DNA from: Pedobacter sp. BS3
GTDB taxonomy: Bacteria > Bacteroidota > Bacteroidia > Sphingobacteriales > Sphingobacteriaceae
Assembly (NCBI RefSeq): GCF_008274585.1
Contig: NZ_VTRT01000002.1
Location: 248,001-312,000, forward strand
Length of the DNA: 64,000 bases
Direction: 5' to 3'
The position numbers were made by a program, and so were the translations under genes. Of the stretch, positions 9,286-17,722 are shown piece by piece (position 1 is the first letter of the stretch; the number at the start of each line of letters is the position of its first letter). The notes beneath the pieces are model-generated. The model was given only the letters and a program-made list of their open reading frames with translations, did no database searches and had not been told where the DNA came from.

Positions 9286-9368
9286 GTTTCGTGTCTTCAC
9301 GAAACTTCTCTGAGATGGCGGTGAAGACACCGTCTATGGCTTCAGCCGGGGCTGGTGTCCCCCACCAG
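9286..9368. repeat. Triple-hairpin REP-like element
   Basis: Three consecutive short-loop hairpins: GTTTCGTG-TCTT-CACGAAAC (9286-9305), GGCGGTG-AAGA-CACCGTC (9317-9334, one G.T) and CTGGTG-TCCCC-CACCAG (9352-9368). The last two recur inverted at 20021-20072 with the intervening sequence conserved. A relative of the first is at 59294-59317. Confidence 0.8.
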
Positions 9369-9444
9369 CAGCAATAAAACTATTGTTTCATGAAAATTTA
9401 AACACGTTCTTTAGCCCCTGCAATTATTTATCAGCTGGCGATAA

Positions 9445-9927
9445 TTACCTTTTCCCGGCATAACCTTCTAACTGTGGCCTGATCTGGGGATAGGTTGAGC
9501 CGACACCGTGGTACTTTTTTACAGCAGTAATGGAGTTTACCAAAGCGCCTAAACTGGCTCCGTAAACAATAGAGCCTACCACAAATACGGGCAGCGACAG
9601 TTCATTTACCTTGTCTTTATGATGCAATGAGTTGTATAACACAGCTCCCCCGCCCAGGCCTGCTACGGAACCAAGCAACATACTGGTGCTCAGCGCACTG
9701 TGACGTTTAATTTTAATGGAGCTGATAGAGTCGGCTGAAAAAAACTGTTGCTGCTTCCTGATAATCAGGGAGATGCCTTTATCGGTTACCGTTTCAATAT
9801 TGCCTTTATAACGATTATGACCGGAGGTGTAAAGTACCGCGTCGTATTTATAAGGTTTTTCTTTTGCCTTTACAGGCAACTGTTCTGCCAGCAGACAGCA
9901 TAATAACACACAGGCGGCTATTTTCAT
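9445..9927 (-). CDS. Hypothetical exported protein with glycine-rich membrane segment
   Basis: A 160-residue protein that I do not recognise. It has a signal peptide (about 1-21, ending PVKA), a short beta-rich region (about 28-70) and two Gly/Ala-rich hydrophobic stretches, around 82-98 (LLGSVAGLGGGAVLY) and 113-130 (VFVVGSIVYGASLGALV). That pattern is like glycine-zipper envelope proteins. It ends the minus-strand pair with the EVE-domain gene, whose stop codon is 3 nt upstream of its start. The tight spacing suggests co-transcription but not a shared function. Confidence 0.7.
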   Translation of the reverse strand: MKIAACVLLCCLLAEQLPVKAKEKPYKYDAVLYTSGHNRYKGNIETVTDKGISLIIRKQQQFFSADSISSIKIKRHSALSTSMLLGSVAGLGGGAVLYNSLHHKDKVNELSLPVFVVGSIVYGASLGALVNSITAVKKYHGVGSTYPQIRPQLEGYAGKR

Positions 9928-9930
9928 GGT

Positions 9931-10338
9931 TTATTGATTTGCAAGTTCCAGAATACGGTCGAACTCTTCAGGTTTAAGCGACATTACCGATAAACGTCCC
10001 TGACGCACAAGGCCTATATCTTTCAGACGGCTATCGCTCTTGATCTGCTCTAAGGTTACGGGTTTCTTCAGCGTTTCAACCGGAGCCAGGTCAACTACTA
10101 CCCAGTTGGTATCGTCGGTGGTTGGATCCTGGTAAAACTCCTTTACTACTTTGGCTACGCCAACTACTTCTTTGCCTTCATTACTATGATAAAACAGCAC
10201 TAAATCACCTGCTTTCATTGCTTTCAGGTTGTTACGGGCCTGAAAATTCCTGACTCCGTCCCAAAATGTGCGTTTATCTTCGTTAAATTTCTGCCAGCTG
10301 TATTTATGCGGTTCGCTTTTTACAAGCCAATAGTTCAT
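9931..10338 (-). CDS. EVE domain protein
   Basis: A 135-residue, single-domain cytoplasmic protein. The family hallmarks are the N-terminal YWLVKSEPHKYSW (2-14), then FWDGVRNFQARNNLK and MKAGDLVLFYHS, which form the PUA-like fold. EVE domains are thought to recognise modified bases in DNA or RNA, and often sit with restriction or RNA-modification systems (family knowledge). No such genes are visible here, so the ligand is open. It sits 3 nt upstream of the exported 160-residue protein and downstream of a 21-unit heptamer array. Confidence 0.92.
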   Translation of the reverse strand: MNYWLVKSEPHKYSWQKFNEDKRTFWDGVRNFQARNNLKAMKAGDLVLFYHSNEGKEVVGVAKVVKEFYQDPTTDDTNWVVVDLAPVETLKKPVTLEQIKSDSRLKDIGLVRQGRLSVMSLKPEEFDRILELANQ

Positions 10339-10438
10339 TCCCTTTTCTGTTTAGTATTGATAATTTTTATCGCTACGGTAAGCTCATACAAACATATTGT
10401 TTATTATGTAATCTTAGAAACGGTTTTAAAATATTTTG

Positions 10439-10585
10439 GATAATGGACAGTGGACAGTGGATAATGGATAGTGGATAGTGGATAGTGGATAATTGACAGT
10501 GGACAATGGATAGTGGATAATGGATAATGGATAATGGTTAGTTGTTAGTTGTTAATGGCTGATGGCCAATAGCCATTAGTTAACG
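10439..10585. repeat. Heptanucleotide array, 21 units with word switching
   Basis: Twenty-one 7-bp units in perfect register, every one starting with G. The first 13 are GAYARTG (with one ending in T), followed by GTTAGTT twice, GTTAATG, GCTGATG, GCCAATA, GCCATTA and GTTAACG. The period never slips while the word changes completely. It fills most of the gap between the EVE gene (start 10338) and the gene ending at 10606. Confidence 0.95.
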
Positions 10586-10605
10586 GCTTGTCGTAACACC
10601 TTCTG

Positions 10606-11337
10606 TCAAAAAACAAGCTTATTATATACGGCTGGTACTTTTTGCACCTGTGCTTTTGAAACCAGGCTATCAATAAAGTGCTGATAACGTTGTTCTGTAT
10701 AATTATCTGCCACACTGTTTTTTACTTTATCAAAGCTTTGCTTACCGGAGTATATTCCCTTGCTTTTCAGCTGATTAAAATGTGCAGATAGCAGACTGTC
10801 GTTAACCTTAATTACGCCGCTATCACGAAACGCTTTCTTTAGCCTTATGATGGCATTGCTGAACTGGTAATCATAGAAATCCTGCTCAGTATAATTAACC
10901 GGTCCGTAGATCACTTCATTTTTTTGAACGGCATTGTTCCGGTCGATATTGGTTTTATGCAGTGCTTCCAGCAGCTGATTATAATTTTTATACGGCCAAA
11001 GCTTATGTCGGGTTAATAGCTGCTCCTGAACTTTCAGAACAATTAATGCTTTAAGTGCCCGGCTACGTAACGAATCTATGGGTTTTACGCCGTTAAAAGC
11101 AGTGTTCCAGAAGTTACCCGCCTCTGATGATTGGTGCGTTTTGGCAAACTGACCGTAGATCTCAGCCCGGTATCGCAACATTTCGCGGCGAAATTCTTTT
11201 GCTGCTACCGGCTGCTTATTGATATAAGCTGCAACCTGCAAGGAGTCGGTAACAGCAGCATACGATATGTTCAATATACATAGTATCGCAAAGACAGTAG
11301 TCTTTATATATCTGGAAAGTGATGAGCGATGCCCCAT
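10606..11337 (-). CDS. Exported protein resembling a SurA-type chaperone N-domain, no PPIase domain
   Basis: A 243-residue protein with an N-terminal membrane or signal segment (about 11-28). The next part, VAAYINKQPVAAKEFRREML, resembles the opening strand and helix of SurA/PrsA foldases ('no-NGepI-...-EF'). The rest is helical and charged. There is no parvulin PPIase core. I infer a periplasmic chaperone-like helper, weakly. The upstream 143 bp contains a short palindromic repeat and no obvious partner. Alternative: an unrelated all-helical secreted protein. Confidence 0.6.
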   Translation of the reverse strand: MGHRSSLSRYIKTTVFAILCILNISYAAVTDSLQVAAYINKQPVAAKEFRREMLRYRAEIYGQFAKTHQSSEAGNFWNTAFNGVKPIDSLRSRALKALIVLKVQEQLLTRHKLWPYKNYNQLLEALHKTNIDRNNAVQKNEVIYGPVNYTEQDFYDYQFSNAIIRLKKAFRDSGVIKVNDSLLSAHFNQLKSKGIYSGKQSFDKVKNSVADNYTEQRYQHFIDSLVSKAQVQKVPAVYNKLVF

Positions 11338-11480
11338 GCAGACATGAACTAATGATCAGATTACATTAAAAAAGCATAAATCACCCTGTTCTCTGGGAAC
11401 TCGTGATGCCACTTTAGAAGATCCCGGATACACTGAATACCCGGGACAGAATGACGGCAGCTTCGTTAAAGGATCAATAC

Positions 11481-11906
11481 CTAAATCTTATACGCCTGCC
11501 GGGCGAGCAATTTCCATTCGCCTTTTTGTTTCTGGAAAACCAGCAATATTCCAAGGTTTACTTTTCCGGGTTTACCGCCGTCGTTGGTATCGCCCCATAA
11601 ACGGTGACGAACCAAAGCTGTTTCGCCAACCACTTTAATAGTTTGTTCTGAAAAATTGAGGGTAACAAAATCAGATTCGCCGGTAACCAGCGTATTTACA
11701 AATTCCTGCTTGTTCTGTATCCTGCCGCTGGAATGCCCGTAGCTCAAATCGGCGGCAGCAATATTTTCCAGCCCGGCACGGTTACCATCCAACATGGCTT
11801 TACGTAATGTTTCTACAGCTTTAGCTACATCTTTTTCGGCCGAAGTTTGTGCACAGGCGGTCATTATAAAACCCAGGCACAGCATCATAACAGTTAGTTT
11901 CTTCAT
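11481..11906 (-). CDS. Exported NTF2-like (DUF4440/SnoaL-type) protein
   Basis: A 141-residue protein. The first 19 residues (MKKLTVMMLCLGFIMTACA) are a signal peptide with a possible lipobox MTAC (Cys18), so it may be lipidated. The mature part has the NTF2-like cone pattern: a first helix (VAKAVETLRKAMLDGNRAGL), the strand AADLSYGHSSG, a helix IQNKQEFVNTLVTG and the closing strands VGETALVRHRLWG and WKLLARQAYKI. These small domains bind or convert diverse small molecules; no function can be assigned. It is a single gene. Confidence 0.75.
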   Translation of the reverse strand: MKKLTVMMLCLGFIMTACAQTSAEKDVAKAVETLRKAMLDGNRAGLENIAAADLSYGHSSGRIQNKQEFVNTLVTGESDFVTLNFSEQTIKVVGETALVRHRLWGDTNDGGKPGKVNLGILLVFQKQKGEWKLLARQAYKI

Positions 11907-11950
11907 CTTAATTAGATTTAATGATCAATCGCTAAGATAGGAGAAAATAT

Positions 11951-12502
11951 TCAGGCGTCAAGCCTGTTTAACATATCGGTATATGCCCGGAATATCCGGC
12001 GCAGCTTATCCACACCCGGAACATTGTTCTCAAAACGAAGCTCTAAAAAGGCTTTCTTCTCATGATGAACATGCTGGTGATTGATCTCTAATATAAAATC
12101 ATCATATTCCATTAAAACGGCACGTATTTCATCACCAGCCAGCAACTTCTTTACCCGCAAGGCATCATTGGTTTTAATAATGAACTTTTTATCAAATTCC
12201 GGGTAACCGATCTCAACATCTTCCATACCGAAAAATTTGCCAATATCATCTATCAGATCATGCTTGTGAATGGCAAAGCGGAAATCAGATCGAGGCTTTA
12301 TTTGCGATACAAAACGGGTTAATTCATATCCACCTTCAAATCCGCCGCCCGGATCAATATCAACTATAAATTGTATTTCATGATTTTGATGCTTGATCAG
12401 CGCCTGGTATTCCAGTAACCCGGCATCAGCATTCCAATCTGCAACGATCTGATCCCATATCTCATCAGCAGTGCTACCAGAAATTATTTTTATATTTTCC
12501 AT
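11951..12502 (-). CDS. Conserved-looking hypothetical protein, 183 aa
   Basis: I do not recognise this protein. It is cytoplasmic (no signal or membrane segment) and rather acidic, with alternating strands and helices: IVDIDPGGGFEGGYELTRF (46-64) is a glycine-rich turn before a helix, KHDLIDDIGKFFGMEDVEIG follows, and a His-rich patch INHQHVHHEKKAF occurs near residue 140. The C-terminal helix ends DMLNRLDA. Codon use looks like its neighbours. It is flanked by an NTF2-like gene and an ABC importer with non-coding gaps either side, so probably its own unit. Confidence 0.6.
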   Translation of the reverse strand: MENIKIISGSTADEIWDQIVADWNADAGLLEYQALIKHQNHEIQFIVDIDPGGGFEGGYELTRFVSQIKPRSDFRFAIHKHDLIDDIGKFFGMEDVEIGYPEFDKKFIIKTNDALRVKKLLAGDEIRAVLMEYDDFILEINHQHVHHEKKAFLELRFENNVPGVDKLRRIFRAYTDMLNRLDA

Positions 12503-12674
12503 ATCAACGGCTTTTCTTGTTAACAGTGCAATTATTCATTTTGTTGGGGTAGTACAAATGCATCTGATAGCCTTGCTAAAGTTAAAACCACTTAGAGAAC
12601 TCTACAGGAACCCTGCAAACGTTCTGCCAACAAAATGACGATACATTTTTTAATGCATTTACTCTGAACTTACT

Positions 12675-13424
12675 TTACTGAAACCACTGGTACAGATCAG
12701 TATCTCTAAGCTGTTGCTTTTCGGCAGACGGTACATCCCGGATAACGGAGCCATCGTGCATGTGAATAATACGGTTACCATACTGAAAAGCTTCTTTCAG
12801 GTTATGGGTAACCAGTAAGGCTGTAAGCTGGTACTCGCGAATCAATTTATCGGCGGTTTGCATGACTACAGCTGCCGACCGCGGATCGAGGGCGGCAGTG
12901 GGTTCATCAAGCAGTAAAATCTTCAGATCATCCATGACGCTCATCAGCAGCGTCAGCGCCTGGCGTTGTCCGCCGGAAAGTGTGCCCATTAATTGCCCGG
13001 TTTTGTTTTCCAGTCCCATACCAAGCGTGGCTATCTTATCGCGAACCTGCTGCCTGAACTTCTCTGAACTGCCGATAACCAATTTTTTCGACGTGGTTCG
13101 CAAGGCAGCCAGCCTGAAATTATCTAAAATGCTCAGATCTGGAGCCGTACCCAGCAACGGATTCTGAAATACCCGTGCCACCCAGCGACTTCGTTTATAA
13201 TCGGGCATCCGTGTAACATTCACATCATCCATATAAATGGTTCCCTTAGTAGCCAGAATACTGCCCGAAACCAGGTTGAGCAGCGTACTTTTCCCGGAAC
13301 CATTGGAGCCTACCACCACTAAAAAATCGCCATCGGCAACGGTTAAATCCAACGGCTTTAACGCAACAACTTCGTTCGGTTTTCCTTTATTGAATATTTT
13401 TTCTACCTGCCTGAAACTAATCAT
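12675..13424 (-). CDS. ABC transporter ATP-binding protein (TrpX/COG1101-type importer)
   Basis: ATPase subunit of 249 residues. It has Walker A GSNGSGKS (39-46), Q-loop around FQNP (86-89), signature LSGGQ (149-153), Walker B ILLLDEP (169-175) and the switch His in VTHNLKEAF. It powers the permease encoded immediately upstream (8-nt overlap, 13417-13424), and the substrate-binding lipoprotein is upstream of that. The three-gene set has the architecture of COG2984/COG4120/COG1101 importers, for which amino acid or nucleoside-like ligands are usually proposed. The substrate here is not evident. Confidence 0.93.
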   Translation of the reverse strand: MISFRQVEKIFNKGKPNEVVALKPLDLTVADGDFLVVVGSNGSGKSTLLNLVSGSILATKGTIYMDDVNVTRMPDYKRSRWVARVFQNPLLGTAPDLSILDNFRLAALRTTSKKLVIGSSEKFRQQVRDKIATLGMGLENKTGQLMGTLSGGQRQALTLLMSVMDDLKILLLDEPTAALDPRSAAVVMQTADKLIREYQLTALLVTHNLKEAFQYGNRIIHMHDGSVIRDVPSAEKQQLRDTDLYQWFQ

Positions 13425-14289
13425 CGCTTTGCTTAAAAGATAAACGTGGCAAACTCACTATGAGCAACACAAAAACGGCGGTCACCAGCTTCAGCAGTGT
13501 GGCATCTATGCCGATGCTCAGGGTAAAGGCCAGAACAAACTGGAAGATAACTGCTCCCGCAAGCACTATCAGCAAATTAATGGGGATAGAACGTATTGCC
13601 AATACGGCAGCCAGACTTTCGCCGATAATCACCGAGCCTAACCCGGTAATAACAATACCTATGCCCATATTAATATCCGCGAAGCCCTGTAATTGCACCA
13701 TCAGGCATCCGCTTAAAGCGGTTAACGCATTTGCCATAGCCAGGCCAATAATTTTCATATATTGGGTATTCACGCCTAATGCCCTAACCATATTTTCGCT
13801 GTTACCGGTGGCACGCATAGCGATACCGAAATCGGTACGCAACACATAGCTCATTAACAGCAGCAGCAACAATACCATACCGGCCAGTACATACAAGGTG
13901 TTTACATTGCTGTTCGCGGATAAACTGACGGTGTCAAACAATGTTTTGGCATTCAATAAAGGCAGGTTTGAACGACCCAGGATTTTCAGGTTAACGGAAT
14001 ACAGGGCCGTCATTACCAGGATACCGGCCAGTAACGGATTAATTTTCAACCGGGTATGAATTAACGCGGTGGCTGTTCCGGCCAAAGCCCCGGCAAACAA
14101 TACCAGGATAATGATGAGATACAGCGGAATCTGCTGCGATAGCAGCACGCCGGCCGTTACCGCCCCGAAGGTATAACTGCCATCGGTAGTGATGTCGGGG
14201 ATATTGAATATCGTCATGGAAAGATAGATTCCCAGGGCAAGCCCCGAAAAACACAATCCCTGTAATAATGCCGCCAGGTAAAAATCCAT
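13417..14289 (-). CDS. ABC transporter permease (COG4120-type)
   Basis: A very hydrophobic 290-residue protein with about eight to nine membrane segments, starting LAALLQGLCFSGLALGIYL. It carries the DITTDGSYTFG segment and conserved glycine-rich ALSGCLMVQLQGFADINMG typical of the branched-chain amino acid permease-like family. It is the inner membrane channel of the importer. Its start codon overlaps the stop of the substrate-binding gene by one base (TAATG), and its end overlaps the ATPase gene by 8 nt, so translation is probably coupled across all three. Confidence 0.92.
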   Translation of the reverse strand: MDFYLAALLQGLCFSGLALGIYLSMTIFNIPDITTDGSYTFGAVTAGVLLSQQIPLYLIIILVLFAGALAGTATALIHTRLKINPLLAGILVMTALYSVNLKILGRSNLPLLNAKTLFDTVSLSANSNVNTLYVLAGMVLLLLLLMSYVLRTDFGIAMRATGNSENMVRALGVNTQYMKIIGLAMANALTALSGCLMVQLQGFADINMGIGIVITGLGSVIIGESLAAVLAIRSIPINLLIVLAGAVIFQFVLAFTLSIGIDATLLKLVTAVFVLLIVSLPRLSFKQSDD

Positions 14290-15260
14290 TACTTAACGGC
14301 TGTAAAGTTTGCAGGTATAGCGATGTGATATTTGGCTGCCGCAACAGGGTTATATACGCGTTTACGCACCTTTACCATTTCCGGGCTCAAGCCCTTAGTG
14401 CTTTTGGTTTTGAGGTATTGTGCAGCCTGTTTTCCGGCCTGGTAACCCCATTGATAAATATCGGCGCCAAAGGCAGCCACAGCTCCACGTTGTACCAAAC
14501 CGGCCTCGCTGGTAAAAATGGGTACATTTTTCTGCTCACAGCTTTTCAGGATAGTTTCAAACGATGCAAACACCGTATTATCGGGATTGGCAAAAAAGGC
14601 GTCGACAGGTTTTGAAAGCAGGCTCTGCGTAACCATCCGGCTATCCGCGGAAGCATTAACGGGCAACGCTTCTATCATCACATGATATTTTGCAGCCAGC
14701 AATTTTATCCTGTTCAGGGCATCTACCGACTGCGGCTCCGACTGGTTATAGATCATACCCACCACCAACTGTTTACCTTTAGGTTTTACTAATTGCGGGA
14801 TAATCGCAAACGAGGTATCGATATAATTCAAATCCTCGTCTACCCCAAACAGGTTGGCCGGAGCCTTACCCGAAGCATCTTCCACCTTCATCAGGGCCGG
14901 TGTAGGTGCTACCATCATAAAAATCGGAATGTCCCTGGTTTTCTGGATAGCGGTTACCGTAGATAAGGTAGTGCAGGTAGCCAGCAAATCCACCTTTTCT
15001 GAGATAAAATAATTCACAATCTGCGTCAGGGTGGGTATATCGCCCTGAGCATTCCGGTAATTAATGTCAATATTTTTTTGTTCCTCGCTAAACCCGTTCT
15101 TTTTCAGCGCATCGGTAAAGCCTTTCCTGGCCTGCGATATGGTTGCATCTTCAAAAGCATCCACAAACCCGATACGGGGCACGCCACTTTTATTAGAAGT
15201 CTGACATGAGGAAAAAAGGACAAGGAAGATAAAAATGATATACGGATGTTTCATTTCCAC
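14289..15260 (-). CDS. ABC transporter substrate-binding lipoprotein (COG2984/TrpX-type)
   Basis: A 323-residue solute receptor. The signal peptide ends in a lipobox LFSSC (Cys19), so it is a lipoprotein. Two Rossmann-like lobes follow: IGFVDAFEDATISQARKGF opens the first, TCTTLSTVTAIQ is the ligand-hinge region, and VVGMIYNQSEPQS opens the second. It feeds the permease and ATPase encoded directly downstream. Family members bind tryptophan/tyrosine or purine-like ligands; I cannot choose. Met3 is an alternative start that gives a more usual signal peptide. Confidence 0.9.
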   Translation of the reverse strand: MEMKHPYIIFIFLVLFSSCQTSNKSGVPRIGFVDAFEDATISQARKGFTDALKKNGFSEEQKNIDINYRNAQGDIPTLTQIVNYFISEKVDLLATCTTLSTVTAIQKTRDIPIFMMVAPTPALMKVEDASGKAPANLFGVDEDLNYIDTSFAIIPQLVKPKGKQLVVGMIYNQSEPQSVDALNRIKLLAAKYHVMIEALPVNASADSRMVTQSLLSKPVDAFFANPDNTVFASFETILKSCEQKNVPIFTSEAGLVQRGAVAAFGADIYQWGYQAGKQAAQYLKTKSTKGLSPEMVKVRKRVYNPVAAAKYHIAIPANFTAVK

Positions 15261-15307
15261 ACAATTAAAAAGACGGCTAAATGTAGTGATTTTGGTTGTA
15301 AGTTTTC

Positions 15308-15342
15308 GTGGCTAACAGCTATTGGCTAATAGCCATTAGCTA
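15308..15342. repeat. Heptanucleotide array, 5 units (TTGGCTA/TTAGCTA type)
   Basis: Five 7-bp units in register between the divergent ABC operon and aminotransferase gene. The word is shared with the arrays at 7839 and at the end of 10439-10585. Confidence 0.7.
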
Positions 15343-15420
15343 AAGCAAAGGCAGCACACGGTTGGAGAGTTGGGGGTGAGGCCTAAAAATCCTTATTTTG
15401 CATCATCAATAATTATAACG

Positions 15421-16569
15421 TTGGCAAATTCATTTATATCCAAGCTTCCACAGGTTAAAACCACTATTTTTACCACAATGTCGCAACTGGCGGCACAACA
15501 CCAGGCAATCAATCTGTCGCAGGGGTTTCCGGATTACGATTGCGACCCGGAACTTGTCTCGCTGGTAAACCGGTATATGCAGCAGGGGCACAACCAATAT
15601 GCCCCCATGCCCGGCGTAATGACCTTACGCGAACGCATCTCTGAAAAGATACAGCAACAGCACCAGGCATATTATCATCCCGAATCCGAGATTACCATTA
15701 CGGCTGGCGGCACACAGGCTTTGTTTACAGCAATGGCGGCAGTAATTAAACCTAACGACGAGGTCATCATTTTTGAGCCTGCTTACGACAGCTACGCTCC
15801 TACCATTAAACTGTTTGGCGGCATTGTAAAAGCATTCCAGCTTTCGCCGCCCGATTTTAAGATCGACTGGACAATGGTTAAGAAATTATTTTCGCCGCAC
15901 ACCCGGATGATCATCATTAACTCACCCAACAATCCAACCGGGGCCATTTTAACAGAGGAAGATATCCGTGAATTGATTGCCATGACCAGGAACACCGATA
16001 TACTTATTTTAAGCGACGAAGTATATGAGCACCTGATTTACGATGGACGGCAGCATTTAAGCATGGCCCGGTATCCCGAATTACGGGAACGTTCTTTTAT
16101 TACAGCATCGTTTGGTAAATTATTTCATACTACCGGCTGGAAAACGGGTTATGTGTTAGCGCCAAAGGCTTTAACAACCGAATTCAGGAAAGTGCACCAG
16201 TTTCTGGTATTCAGCGTAAACACTCCGGTGCAATATGCACTGGCCGATTATATGCGCAATACCAGCCGCTACCACGAGCTGATAGCGTTTTTTCAGCACA
16301 AACGCGACTACTTCGCCGGCTTACTTACAAACACCCGGTTTAAATTGTTGAAATCTTATGGATCCTATTTTCAATTAGTTACGTATAAAGGTATCAGTAC
16401 CGAGTCGGAGATTGAGTTTGCACGCCGGTTAACCATTGAGCACGGAGTGGCGGCAATACCGGTTTCAGCTTTCTATGCTAAAGAAACAAACCATCAATTA
16501 TTGAGATTTTGTTTCGCTAAAAAGCAAGAAACCCTGGAAAATGCCGTTAAGAAATTAGAAAAGATTTAA
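15421..16569 (+). CDS. Methionine/2-oxoacid aminotransferase (YbdL-like, class I)
   Basis: PLP-dependent aminotransferase of about 382 residues. It has the N-terminal INLSQGFPDYDCDP of the kynurenine/glutamine transaminase group, AGGTQALFTA, NSPNNPTG and SDEVYEH, and the PLP lysine in ASFGK (Lys233 from this start). The frame is open back to an ATG at 15370, but homologues begin near SKLPQVKTTIF and a TATTTTG promoter-like element at 15394-15400 lies after that ATG. TTG at 15421 is therefore my best start. The next gene is an omega-amidase. The pair would transaminate 2-keto-4-methylthiobutyrate with glutamine and remove the ketoglutaramate product. Confidence 0.88.
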   Translation: MANSFISKLPQVKTTIFTTMSQLAAQHQAINLSQGFPDYDCDPELVSLVNRYMQQGHNQYAPMPGVMTLRERISEKIQQQHQAYYHPESEITITAGGTQALFTAMAAVIKPNDEVIIFEPAYDSYAPTIKLFGGIVKAFQLSPPDFKIDWTMVKKLFSPHTRMIIINSPNNPTGAILTEEDIRELIAMTRNTDILILSDEVYEHLIYDGRQHLSMARYPELRERSFITASFGKLFHTTGWKTGYVLAPKALTTEFRKVHQFLVFSVNTPVQYALADYMRNTSRYHELIAFFQHKRDYFAGLLTNTRFKLLKSYGSYFQLVTYKGISTESEIEFARRLTIEHGVAAIPVSAFYAKETNHQLLRFCFAKKQETLENAVKKLEKI

Positions 16570-16645
16570 TTTAGCTTTTTATGGTAGGTTATTCATATTA
16601 AGCCGGTTGCAGGTTTTTGATTTTACAAGGTTGTGTGCTACGGCA

Positions 16646-16674
16646 TTTTGACTTTTGATTTTTAACTTTTTGAC
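16646..16674. repeat. Short heptanucleotide array (TTTTGAC type), 4 units
   Basis: TTTTGAC, TTTTGAT, TTTTAAC and an 8-nt TTTTTGAC, ending 8 nt before the nitrilase ATG. It is the complement of the AAAAGTY word used at 50281 and 63299. Confidence 0.6.
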
Positions 16675-16682
16675 TTAACACC

Positions 16683-17483
16683 ATGAGTATCTTAAAAATT
16701 ACCACCTTTCAGGCGTACTTATTCTGGGAAAACATTGATAAAAACCTGCAAAATCTGGCGTTACGACTTTCGTCTATACGTGAAAAAACCGATCTGATCG
16801 TTTTGCCCGAAATGTTCAACACCGGGTTTACCATGAACGTATCGCTGGCCGAAGATATGAATGGTAAAACAGTTGAATGGATGCATCAGCAGGCCCAAAG
16901 ATATCATTGCGTGGTAACCGGAAGCCTGATCATTAAGGATAAAGGCAACTATTACAACCGCCTGGTTTGGATGCGGCCCGACGGAACGCAGGAACATTAT
17001 GACAAACGTCACCTGTTTGCGATGGGCAAGGAAGATGATTATTTTACTCCGGGACGGCAGAAAACCATTATTGAGCTTAACGGATGGAAAATACGTCCCG
17101 CAATTTGTTACGATCTACGTTTCCCGGTATGGTTGCGTAATGACGACGAATACGATATGCTGCTGATAGTAGCCAACTGGCCCGAAAGACGGTCGGCACA
17201 CTGGCGGACACTTATCCCTGCAAGAGCCATTGAAAATCAGGCTTTTGTAGTAGGCGTTAACCGCGTCGGCCACGATGGCCACGAAGTATACCACTCCGGC
17301 GATTCCATGTGCATTGACCCGCTGGGCAATACCGTATATTACAAACCGAATGATGAAGATCTGTACACGTTCTCTATTTCAAGGGAAGAAGTGTACAGAA
17401 CCCGTCGCCTGTATCCGTTTTTAAAAGATATGGACGCTTTTGAGCTAAAACACATGCAACCGCAGCCTGTATCAAAAATTTAG
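16683..17483 (+). CDS. Omega-amidase, nitrilase superfamily (YafV/MtnU-like)
   Basis: A 266-residue carbon-nitrogen hydrolase. The catalytic triad is visible as Glu43 (LPEMFNTGF), Lys108 (YDKRHLF) and Cys142 (AICYDLRFP). The LRFPVW and ENQAFVVGVNRVG segments are typical of the YafV/Nit2 branch, which hydrolyses alpha-ketoglutaramate and ketosuccinamate. The neighbouring glutamine-type aminotransferase 113 bp upstream produces exactly that amide, a pairing known from methionine salvage. Function is therefore strongly suggested, though the substrate is inferred from context. Confidence 0.9.
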   Translation: MSILKITTFQAYLFWENIDKNLQNLALRLSSIREKTDLIVLPEMFNTGFTMNVSLAEDMNGKTVEWMHQQAQRYHCVVTGSLIIKDKGNYYNRLVWMRPDGTQEHYDKRHLFAMGKEDDYFTPGRQKTIIELNGWKIRPAICYDLRFPVWLRNDDEYDMLLIVANWPERRSAHWRTLIPARAIENQAFVVGVNRVGHDGHEVYHSGDSMCIDPLGNTVYYKPNDEDLYTFSISREEVYRTRRLYPFLKDMDAFELKHMQPQPVSKI

Positions 17484-17491
17484 AGTTATTT

Positions 17492-17587
17492 TTTGAAAAG
17501 CACATCCAGTGATGCATCGGTAAAGATAGTCCCGCCATCCGCTATAGCCCTCATTGCATTCGGGGCTGCCGCTGCTGTCGGGTTTAG
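17492..17587 (+). repeat. Diverged copy of the TTTGAAAAGCA...GGTTTAG element
   Basis: Starts TTTGAAAAGCA, contains GATAGTCCCG and GCATT, and ends GGGTTTAG, in the same order as the element at 62121-62249. It occupies the convergent gap between the nitrilase and the membrane protein. Small TTG-initiated frames exist here on both strands but none is convincing. Confidence 0.45.
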
Positions 17588-17722
17588 CCTGGTCAAGGTA
17601 GTGCTGCTATTCGCTTTGTTGAACATGAACACTTTTAACAAGCTGGAAACAATAAGTATTGTAAAAGCGGAAGAGCCAGGCAATTTGAATAGATAATTAA
17701 TATTATTGTTTCTGATACCAAC

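Noticed and set aside
17486-17696. Opposing 65- and 67-codon frames between the nitrilase and membrane protein genes
   Set aside because: Both start at TTG, overlap each other on opposite strands and coincide with a dispersed element copy.
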